64,000 nt of DNA, taken from Carposina sasakii (taxonomy: Eukaryota; Arthropoda; Insecta; Lepidoptera; Carposinidae). The notes beneath the pieces were generated by a model that saw nothing but the letters and a program-made list of their open reading frames with translations, was not told the origin of the DNA and did not search any database. This document shows positions 26,701-38,700 of the stretch, piece after piece (the first letter of the stretch is position 1; each line of letters opens with the position of its first letter). Where the stretch lies: positions 15,024,495 to 15,088,494 of the forward strand of contig CP053150.1 of assembly GCA_014607495.2 (NCBI GenBank), given 5' to 3'. Position numbers and translations under genes: made by a program.

Positions 26701-29700
26701 GTAACTACCTATCGCAACTATGAATACTCCGGTTATACTTACCTACAGTCTTCTTGTTATAAGAATTATAATAAAATTATGACATTTTATGACAACTTAA
26801 TTAATTAAATGTGGTGTCGTGGGGCACCAGGTAGGAACGAAGTTCCTTCGGCTAATGTAGAATCGACACAATTTGCAAAAGAAAAATCGTGCTCAATTTT
26901 ATTTAGGTTTAAAATGTATCTATAATGTGAGTATTCGCCACGTGCTTGTCCATGAATTCATGAGTATATACTATGCATTGGCGGGGTGGAGTAGTAATAG
27001 AGAGAGAAGGGATGAGAGAACGAAAAGAAAGGGGGAGAAAGAGAAAGGTATTATACACTACTCGCTTGTGTATACGACTGTCGCGCCTGCGCACGTCTCA
27101 TTTAACGGTTTTATTCCACGCATTTTTTCTTACGGTTTTACTATCACATTTTTTCAGTTCCGTCGCGCAGCAAAATCCCTATCTCCTCCAAGCCTGCCGT
27201 AAGGAACTTCGTTCCAAAAACTTCGTTCCAATAAATAATTCCCACTCGGGTGAAGAATTTTTTCCACTTCTTTATTAATAATTTTATAAAAATAAATATA
27301 GTAAACATTCATCCTTGCATATTGCGTTATTGCATTTGCCTGTACCTACCAACCTACCCATGAAGATTGACGCATCTTTTATCATAAGCCTAAGGTAGGA
27401 TTATTTTAATTGTACGACTAGATGCGAGACACCGCCATAAGCAGTCTACAATAGAAAGAATCCTGCTTCGAATTCATGATAACCTAATTGTTGTCGGACT
27501 TTGAACCTTAATACAAGGGCAAGGGTTGGACGCCCTCCGGCCAGATGGACCGATGACTTAAATAGGGCGGTTGGTAGTGACTGGACGGCAAAAACGGGAG
27601 ATCGAGTCGTGTGGCGTCTCTGAAGCCTACATCCAGCAGTGGACTGCAATAGGCTGACGACGACAAGGACATAAATACATCTTATTAGGTACTCATGACC
27701 ACGGAGAAGAAATAAAAGAGGAGCAGCGGCTAAGTATATTTTCATACACATAATAGTGTGCCGCTGAGCGGGGGTGAAGTATGGGACGAGGGGAGCATCC
27801 TAACACTGTAGCCCTGCCCATTTACATAGAAACCACCTTGAAGTAACTAGCGAAACTACTTGCATAAGCGTATGGTTATAGTTACTGCATTACACACATT
27901 GGCGCTGAAGCTCCACCCCTATCATGACGTCATGGCCTCACGATTGCCACACGACTCAGTTCATAGTCCCACCTCCTCTTTTATACCTTCTCCATGCTCA
28001 TGGCTGTAGCTATTACAAAACTTACCGCTATGATTTTTGAGTGTAGTATCAATCCCGTTCTGGAGCAACAGCACGGCAAGCCGCGTGTGTCCCCTGTATG
28101 CTGCGCAGTGTAGGCACGTGTTGCCTTGCGAGTCCACGCAGTTGATGTTAGGCGAATTTGGACTGTTTAACTGTAAAAAAAAATCACGCAATAATTTTCC
28201 TATATAAGTATTACATATATAAAATGCTTTGTCCTGCCTGAATGACTGACTGATCGACGCACGACCTAAACCGCTGATGTTAGATACTTGGATTGGGTAT
28301 TCTTTGTACGATATATTACCATTAGGGTTGCAATCTGTACTTTATAATAAAGTATTGTACGTTATTTCAGGTAATTGTACTCTATACTTTATGAGAGCAA
28401 AAAGGTACGCAAAAATACTTTATTTCATATGATTTGATTACTTTGGGATTTTGAAAAGTTTAGTCATAAGTATTTTTAAACGAAATTTAATCGATTGGTG
28501 CTAAATCGAAAATATTTTTTTTAATATAACAATAAAGAAAAATAAATTATACTTTATTTTGATACTATGTTCTTTTTTTCTTACCAATAATATCCAATGT
28601 ACTTTAAATGTATTAAAAAAGGTGGCAACCTTTTTAACCATACCTTCACGGAAATTATGTTACGTACATGTGTGTTTACCTATATGATAGGTACCATTCC
28701 CATGAATAAGAAGCTAACTTATGCAAGGCTTATTCCGGGGTATTGATGTAAAAATACACGTTCAATGTGACATAGTTAATTAAACGTCTTTACACTGCTT
28801 TTATATTACTAAAGCTGGTTATTTTATCACGCCAGGATAAACGTTTCTGGGTGAATTTCGAGACAGAAATAGACTATAGTTTGGAAAAGTCCATTTTGTA
28901 CTTCACTCGTTCTCTCAGGCGATGAGCTAGCAACCTGTCACTGATAATCTACATTAATAATAATAATAATATAATAATAATAATATTTTATTTTGAGATA
29001 AGAATTAGAGGACAATACAGTACATGCTAAATAATAATTCAGAGTAACATAATATTGCACAGCGTTTTACATGAAACACAAAACAATGAAACAAGAAGAA
29101 AGTAGGTAGTCCCTGGCAACTGTGCTAAGTGTATAACACCTGTATTACAGTAGCCAGCTGTATTACATTCGATCTCGCCATGTTGAATGTGGCTGTTATT
29201 ATACAGGGTGTAACAGAAAGGGTATGTTAAGCGAAAAGCTGTATAAATAGCCCACTATAGAGAACCTATTTTCAAAATTTGAGACTCGAAATCACATTTT
29301 TATTTTTCAAGATTGTATGAAAATTCCTGAGATATTTAAAAATTCTCCATAGTATCGGGAAAAATAAACATGTGATTTCGGATCTCAAATTTTGTGGATA
29401 GGTTCTCTATAGTGGGCTATTTACATAGCTTTTCGCTTAACATACCCTTTTTGTTACACCCTGTATATAACCATTAATTATCTGACGCTTGACCTGGCCA
29501 ACCAGGACGACCTGGCCAAGGTCGCGGGCGTCCGTTGGATGCAGGCTGCTTCCGACCGGTCGGAGTGGAGGTTGTCGGGGGAGGCCTATGTCTAACAGTG
29601 GACTTCTCAGGGCTGTAAATGATGATGATGATCTGACGCTAAATTCCTAGCTTATAATTAGGTACCTATTTAGAATGGCATGTAAACATTTCCTATTGGA

Positions 29701-32700
29701 CACGTTACCGGTCGCTAGATTGTTCTATTTGTGCCTGAAAAGCAGCGCTATGCTCACCCCTTACCACGTGGGACTTTATAGGCTAACTGGTGAAAAGTGG
29801 GTGTGTAATTTGCACACTTTGTGCCCAACCTCCTTGAGGAATAATGGGCGTAGCTATATGTACGTATGTATGTAATTATCCAGCTGCAAGAATGTATATA
29901 CCAAGAATGCATAACTGAAGTGCTGCTACCGTAACTCTAGGAAGCCAGAAATATACAAACAATATGTTAGTTGTTTCTTGTAAACAGACCGAGTTTGTAA
30001 ACAAAACTGTTCCGCGTGTAAACGTTTCCCAGCAGTGGGAAATAACGGCTATGTGGGAAATAAAAAAACACATAAGTAGGTACCTACCTACATACATATA
30101 CGAACAAGATTCTAATTAAAGTCTTTTAAGTCGGTCAAAACGACAAGCTTTCGCAAAAGACTTTTGCTTACTGTCTAGAAATACTGCCACATGATGACTA
30201 CCTTCAAGAGATTATATTATGCATGAGGAACTAACCAGTCTGATATTATTCGTTATTCGATATTAGGCGAGTATCTGACTGCCTAGTTCCTTATGAAAGA
30301 TACGTCTGCTCAAGATTGTATTGACAGGCTAAGCCACCTTTAGTCCCGCTCAGTATATTAAAGGGTGGCGATTTAGTGACTTATTTAAACAGTGATGTTG
30401 TAGCTTCGCCCTTAGGTACTAGGATACAGGTCAGAGGTTTGGGCGGGAATTGCCGAAGTCTCAATTTACTTATAGAAAATGAAATGAGTTTCTCTTGGAA
30501 ATTATTAACACATCTATGCCATTCTAAATTTTTTCTTCACTGTCTTACATTCTTGGTGATTCGATTAAGACATTATAAGTACTCGTAGGTATCTAATTCA
30601 TTAAATCAACTCAACCTGATTGTATGGGTTATTGAGTTTTATTAATTACTTATTTACGAGAACTATTATATTTACTAATTATTCGTCTACTTACTGTAAA
30701 CGATAATCTGAACTCCTGCATTATTACATTGCATATCAGTTACTAAATCTTATACTGTATAGGTAATCAAAACAATAAATACGGTATTATTAGTAAATAT
30801 TTTATTAATAATAAAACATGAAACAAAACTCAACCTAAATAACTTCAGTGTTTCGAAAAACTTTTCTATTCCTAACTTCACTCGCTATTTAAAGCTCTCC
30901 TTAATTCCTATTAGTCTTTTTGGCACATTGTCCTGAATTCACCACAAATAGCACAGTCTCATTCTTGAATCTCATAGTCCAGATTGTTTCCTTCTAAGCC
31001 TTTGGACACCTCGTTGTCTTTCGCCGTTTTCTGCGCACCTTTTAGTTCTTTCTTCCTAATTTTCCCAGAGCTTGTCGTCGTTTCAGATAAACCTAACCGT
31101 TCGAGAGGCGACGCAGACGACGACGGGTTTACTTCGGCGTTCACTACTTTATCATTCTTAACCTCTGCAGCTTTTAATACCCTTTCATCCTTTTTCTCAA
31201 CTTCATCGGGCTTTTTAACCTGCTTATCTTCAGCCACTGGTTTCACGCCTTCTGTTACTATGTCATCAACCGTGAGACCGTCAGTAGCTTTGGTTTCTTC
31301 GACTTTTTCAGCTTCTTCTGTCGGTTTTTCAGAATCATTCTTGGTTTCAGATAAAAGTACCACAATAGGCACTTCTCTTTCCGGAAGTGGTGGTGGAAGT
31401 TCGTGTTTTGGTGCTGATATTGTCAGAAGTCCGCTGTCACTCAGGGTGGCTGTCACTTCGGATTCCTTACTACCGGGCGGCAATGTAAACCTCTGTACAA
31501 AGTGGTTGGCAATAAACTGCTTGTTTTCCGTCGTCTCCTTATGTTTTCCTTCGACGACAATGTTTCGGTTCTTCACTTTGACTTTCAGTTCATCAGCTTT
31601 AAATCCTTTGACCACAACGTTAACTTGGAACTTATTAGGATCCGTCACGATTTTCGGCTCCTCCAGTTTCTCTTCGGCATCCATTGCTGAGGCGGCTCTG
31701 ACTAAATGCTCCCATGGCCATATCCAAGGGTAATGGTATGTGAACGTATGTGCAAGTCGATCTAAATCGACGAAGGGGTCTTGCGGCTTGTGCTTCCTCA
31801 GTTCTGAGCCGAGTCTCACTGACGTGGTCACTTGGACGAAGAGTAATGCAACGATCGCGTACTTAATCATTTTGTTGACAGACTTGCTTCGCTTGACGGT
31901 GTACTCCGTGCGTGCGTATGGGTTTCGTAATACAATATGCCGCTTGCAGCAGGGCCCATAGCTTATATAGCCTAGCCGGCGTGGGGTGTTCGAGAACTTA
32001 CTCGGACTTGTTTCATTGATAATAACTGCTACTGTGAATTTCAGGTGTTGTCAACTGTTTGCACACAAATATATTATCCATTATATGAAGTTTACACAGG
32101 TGAAAGAAATATTGAGAACTAGCACAATAATATTAGCTTATATGACTCAGCTCGTGTTTATATTTGTGCAATTGGTATAATTACAATGTAAACTCATTAT
32201 TAATCACCTACTTCATCTAAAAGTACTTACTTAATAATAAGTTAATGTTACTAGAAATGTATTTAAATACAAGACTGACACAATATAAGAAGTAAAATTA
32301 AGGCGACGAAAATATAATTTTTCCGACAACTTCGAAAACTCAATTTTTACTTGTGTGGAAATTTTACGATGTTTAGCATTTTTAAACTATACATATAAAA
32401 GGTCTTTTGAAAATTAGTGATTATCTTTTGACACGAAACTAGGTAGGTAAAAAGAAACAACTTTCACTATGGGATCAACTCCGAAATAGTGAAAAAAAAA
32501 TCAGCTGTTCCATACAATCTCGAATAATGAATGCACTGAAAATAATTACGGCCGATTGGTGTAGTTGGTAGTGGCCCTGCCTGCGACGCCATAGGTCCTG
32601 GGTTCGAATCCCGGTGGGTGCAAACATTGATATGATGAATAGTCATAGATGTTTCTATATCTACGTATTTATATACCGTTGCCTAGTACCCACTACACAA

Positions 32701-35700
32701 GACCTTAGGGATCTTAGTGTGGGAATAGGTCAATGTGTTGTTATTAAAAAAACGGAAAACAGAAAAAACAGAGTAGAATATAATTTTTCAAAACTGATCA
32801 CAATTTCTTAATTAGTTAATGAGACAATGTAGCCAGCCTAGCCTCGTGCTAAAGGGATATTAATATGTTACTGACATAATGGATGCATTAGTCTGAAATA
32901 AATGATTAACCAATAATTTTGAAGCATAGACGTTAAAAAGCAATGTACTAAAACTACTTAATAGGTAACTAAGACCGTCTAATCAAACAAAACCAACACC
33001 GTACCATACAGTGTAATAATCTTATAACCTTGTACCCATGGTTGCCAACCTCTGGTCAGTTTATTTTTATTTACGTTCACACACATACGCTCGCGTGTAC
33101 AGGCCCACCTCACTGGCTCAACAGATTACCCTCGGGCATGACGCCTGCACTTGCGCAGACCAATTTTGTGAGTTCACAATAAACAACATTAGCCGGGATA
33201 GTCTGGTACTCGGTAATTTGTACCAAGTACCTACTACGGCTACTTTGCAATGTACCTACAGTATTTTTAGTGGTAGCCTAGTGAACGCCCGCGTAAACAA
33301 ATTTCGATCCTGTGGAAATTTTGGAAAACCCTTTTTTATCGGATGCCTCCGTCATCTATACCTTAGGTATATCTATACATATAATAAAAATGTAACGGAT
33401 CGCTGTCTATACATAGAAGATATATGAGAAAAAATATTATAGGAGAACTTTATCAACGCAATAGAACCCAAAACGATGATTTTTGGAATTTTTGTCTGTC
33501 GGTTTGTCTGTGCGTTTGTGCACGCTAATCTCAGAAACGGCTGAACCGATTTCGATGCAGTTTTCAGAAATATATTGTGACAGGTCCCACTTAACATATA
33601 GGCTACTTTTTATCCCGGGAAAATTTTTCTATCCCGGATAATTTCGACATTTTGTTTTTTCTGTAAACCACGCGGACGGAGTCGCGGGCGTCCACTAGTA
33701 CAAAATAAGTCTCTGCCTCTAAGATTCAGTCTCTTGAGATCAGCGGTTTAGATTGTGCGTTGATCCGTCAGTCGTACAGGACAAAGCATTTTATACACCT
33801 ACTTAGGTAGTATTAGATTGTGCTTATTATAGCGATCTTTTTAAGAGGGCAGGTTGGCACCCGATAATCATAATTAAATGAGAATTTCTATTAAACGAAC
33901 AAATAATTTCAAATCCCAAAAAGCTATCGCCTTTACCATGAGTAGAGTACGTAGGTGATATTGTACGAAAGTAGCATCTAGTAGCATGACCTGCGAAACA
34001 CGATATGATAAACCGATTTATCGACATATAGCCTGTCTAAATATGATAAGCGGTTTTCTTACAAATTTTGAATTCCAGTTTGGTCCGTTCCGGTGGGAAT
34101 TTCGGGAAATATGTTCTCAGTGCTTCCTTACACTCCCTACCGAATATACCTACCTGTAATATTTCATCTCTATATGTCATGTGGTTTTCGTAAAAACTTG
34201 AAATTCCTGTTTGTGCTGTTCCCATGGGAATTTCGGGAAACCCCTTCTTAATGGTCTTTAACACCCCCTAACAAATGTGCACACCAAATTTCATCTGTGT
34301 AAATAAGTCAAGCGGTTTATTTTTATACTTGTTGAATAAGCTTTTGTTCCGGTACAGTGAAAATTTCGGTAAAAATTTGGAATTCCCGTCTGCCCCGTTC
34401 CCATGGGAATTTCGGGGAATCCGTTCTTAGTGCTCTCTTAGACCCCCTAACGAACATACACACGAAATTTTATCTTATTTGGTGGAAAAATCTGGAAGGG
34501 AGTGGGTGCATTTTACTTGTGAAATTAAAAATTCCCGTTTCTTCGTGGGCTCATTTAGGTATGTTGTTTTTGCAATTCTTTTTGATTTTGACTAATTTTA
34601 CACTCGTTTTATATTTTTTCCCGACGTTTCCATTCATCATTATTATCATTCATCATTATTATCATCCATCATAAATTTAGAAATCATCAGTATTGGCTGT
34701 ATGGATGCTGTAAAAATCTGTCATGTTGTGTCATGTCATCTGTACGTTACAGAATAATAAATTCCCCAGAACCCGTGATCACGCACACTTTTGAAGCAAC
34801 TTTTAGTAGGTAAAATTTTTACAACCTATTGACTGTATCTAAACAACTGATAATATTTTATCGATTTGGCAATAATCGGCGGGTAAGAATAGCGGAAGAT
34901 GCGGGATTTTTTACTCGTTTCTGCTCCACTACCGGGAATACATCTGTCATTGAGGACTCCTTCTGGGGACTTGTTATACGTACATGTATTCACTATGGGT
35001 GCGCCCACCACCGGGCCCTACACCCTCCACTGTCCCTCGGATCTGATAACTCATAACTGCGAAAACAGGCACTTGCACTAACTACAATCGCCACGAGAAA
35101 CCAGACCTGAGCACCTAGCATGCAAGACAATACATTGCACCATTCCGAAATCAAAAACTAGATAAATAATCTACATATGTTTCGCCAACAACCGTGGCAT
35201 CCTCAGGATGATAGAAATTAATAAATTAGTAAACCACTAATTATTATGAAACTCTAAAAAACTATGGTGTATGTCAAACATATACCTCCGTGCGTCAAAT
35301 GGTTAAAAAAAATGTATTTAATTCATATTTATTCCAGCCCAGTGGAAATTATGCGAATCCCTATAGCCTATAATCATCCAGGTCCAATAAGGATTCTAAC
35401 GGCGGAAGAATTTTTAAAAACGATCCAGTAGTTTCGGAGCCTATTCGCTGCAAATAAACAAACAAACAAACAATCAAACTCTTTATAATATTAGTATAGA
35501 TATAGCCGCCATGTTGAATTTTGTATAGAGACGATACCATATCTACGATGCGTGGTCATGCTAGGAGGGCAGATTCGCTTCACTGGCGTATCTTACACGA
35601 TACGGTACCATTAAATAGGTATTAATAATGTAACATAGTAAGACTAACGGAGCGTAAAGGTTGCCTTATTTATGCGAAATTACACTGATGATGACTTTAC

Positions 35701-38700
35701 AGGTAGTTTAAATCGTGCGAGTGAGAATCATTCTCATATTAATCTGCCCTGTGGTGATGCGGGATACACTAGAATACATCAGCTGCATCTATGTCCTTGC
35801 ATGTCGCAAGAGACTAAGGAACTTAAACGATAAGTTAGCAATGTGTCACTTATTATTTAAATCCGCTTCGTTAAACGGGGATATCCTTCTTGCAGTTATG
35901 GCTAACCCATTACGGCAACACGGCCGACAACATTGTATTTTATAAAATTATTAATTTTGAAAAGAAATGGAAAAAATTCCTCACCCGGGTGGGAATCGAA
36001 CCCACGACCTCTGCATTCCGCGTGCCAGCGCTCTCACCACTGAGCCACCGGGTCAATCAGTCGGATGACGAATTTTACCATCTCTTTTCTAAATTACATA
36101 TTGGCAACGTTATTTTTCATCCCGATAGCTATACACTAGCCAAATCTCGGCAAACAAAGCTGAATCCCTCGGCAAAATGTTTAAAGATGAAACGATCAAC
36201 CATATCCTAACGGATTATATTAATGGAGAAGTGTTTTTATAAATTTATCTTAGTCAAGATTGTATTTATTTTCATGCATATTTATTGTGGATTTCTTTCG
36301 AAACAGTTGAGTAAGAAGCACTATTTGAGCGTGGTTCTTACGTCAGCATGTGTCAAGCCCTGCTAGTCTAGACATACTAGACTATAGACTGCTAAAGGCG
36401 TTATGCGAAGTCAAGTGTAACAATCGAAGCAGTCGAGCGTAAACTATAAGTGCCAGGTTACCTATGAAGTTATTTATAACTTAATACCTATACAATTACA
36501 GTTTATTTTTGCAAACTACAGCTTTTATGAATAACCAGAGAGGTAAAGTGTGATTCATGTTAGTGGTGGTAATATGACTCAATAATCAAATATGTAAAAC
36601 CTAACTCATAAATTTTTCCATTTTACACAATATATTTAACAGTTTCACCTGTGTAAATATCGGTCTACAAAATAAATAAGTATGCAGCTCTGTAAAATGT
36701 AATACTTGACTTACCTCCAAATCTTTAGTCATTAACTCGAAGTACAATTTGAGAGTCCTCCAAATAAAAGTTGCCACTAAGATCTTTGTTATAAATGCGA
36801 AAGTAACTCTGTCTGTCTGTCGTTCTTTCACACAACAACTAAACTTATTTAAATGAAATTTGGTATACATGTAGTTTAGAACCTGAGAAATGCCGAAAAA
36901 ATATTATTTCTCCAAAAAATTTCAATACTTTGTTTTTTATACAGCCCAAGCACTAGTTTAGTTATGTATGAAACTTACCAATTCATGTATATCATCTACT
37001 CGTCCCTCTTTAGCGGCAGTGAGGAGCCTCCTCTCCCTTTCATATCGCTCTGCCCTCTGCGCAGCTTCCAGCAGTCGCTGCACATCCTTGGTCTTGCTGA
37101 CGTCACACGCCGTGCGGCCCTCGCCGTTCATTATGTTCACATCTGCTTTGTATTTCAGGAGGAGGATCACAAGCTCCTACAAGATGGTACACAGTATTCA
37201 GGGGTCTTGGAGTTTTAATAATAAAAGACTGAATTATTTACATCTTACTAATATTATAAACGCGAAAGTTTGTGAGTATGGATGGATGGATGTTTGTTAC
37301 TCTTTCATGTAAAAACGGCTGGAGCGATTTTAACAAAATTTGGTATGCAGTCAGCTGACACCCTTAACACACACGCTACTTTTTATCCCAGGAAAATATA
37401 TTCATCCTTTTCCTTCCATTCTTCATTCTGTTTCTTCTGCAGTCCACACGGACGAAGTCGCGAGCGTCCATTAGTTATACACAAAAGGTATTTAAAGCAT
37501 CAAAATGAAGCTTAATGCTGTGTCATCATCATCGTCAGCCTATTGCAGTCCACTGCTGTACGTAGGCCTCCCCCAGGGCACACCACAAGACTGTCATGGG
37601 GGGTATTTGCCCTTAGTCATCATGCTGGGCAGGCGGGTTGGTGACCGCAGTTTGTATTTTGGACTATGTTGTCAACACGGGAGGCGCTGCTGCCCACCTC
37701 CCGGATGCTGTGTACTCGTATTATATTGCTATGTAACTATCACAACTTAAACACACTAAAATTTGAACCTAAGAACTATTAGAAAATTATTACTTTTTAT
37801 TAACTAGTGGACACCCTGATGAGAAGTGAATGCATTCCATGCATCTACGAGTTTCGTCTTCCATGTAGGCTTTAGATTTTGAGTAATATATTGTCATCGT
37901 AAAACATCTATATATCGCAAAATTGAATTGAATTACATTTCGTATTATTTTATAACAAATTTCCAGTAATATCTACCTAATCGTTTCTCGTTTTCATCAC
38001 GCCCGCGACTCCGTCCGCGTGGACTACAGAAAAAACAAAATGTCGAAATTATCCGGGATAAAAAGAAGCCTATATGTTAAGTGGGACCTGTCACATTAAA
38101 TTCTTGAAAACTGCATTGAGATCGGTTCAGCTGTTTCTGAGATTAGCAACGCACAAACAGACAAACATTCCAAAAATCATTATTTTGGTTACTATTGTGT
38201 TGATAAAGGTCTCCTATAATATTTTTTCTCATATATCTTCCATGTACAGACAGAGATCTGTTACATTTTTATTATATGCATAGATGGAAGGAGATTTGTG
38301 TATTGTATAATAAAGAATTAAAGAGCATTAGAGTATAAGAAACATTTAAAAAATATAGCAAAGCAGCAGTTTCATATAACTGATTTACTTACAATTTACG
38401 AATTCAGTTTAAGACCCTAAACAAAACGACCTATACTTTATTTTACCTTATTAAACAATTAGAAGACAAACTAGACAAATACATTAAAGAACATAGAAAA
38501 ACACAGGCAAAATCAGGCCTCAACTGCCTGCCTGTCTACATATATGTATAATAATAATTATTATTATTACCTCATTTCCAATAAAGGATGCTTTGTGTAT
38601 CGCAGTGTCTCCATTCTCATTTACTTCATCTACATTGGCCTTTGCTTCCAGGAGTGCTTCCACCACATCTGTGTGTCCGAAGTATGTAGCCAGGTGAAGA

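Noticed and set aside
30984..31733. 249-codon open frame on the plus strand
   Set aside because: Antisense shadow of the sHSP gene; Ser/Phe-rich composition reflects the Lys/Glu-rich sense strand.
32550..32622. tRNA gene on the plus strand
   Set aside because: The tRNA-like head is followed by a SINE tail repeated elsewhere in the window.
36000..36053. tRNA gene on the minus strand
   Set aside because: Box A and box B are good, but the anticodon stem pairs poorly and the block belongs to a repeated SINE-like unit with shared flanks.
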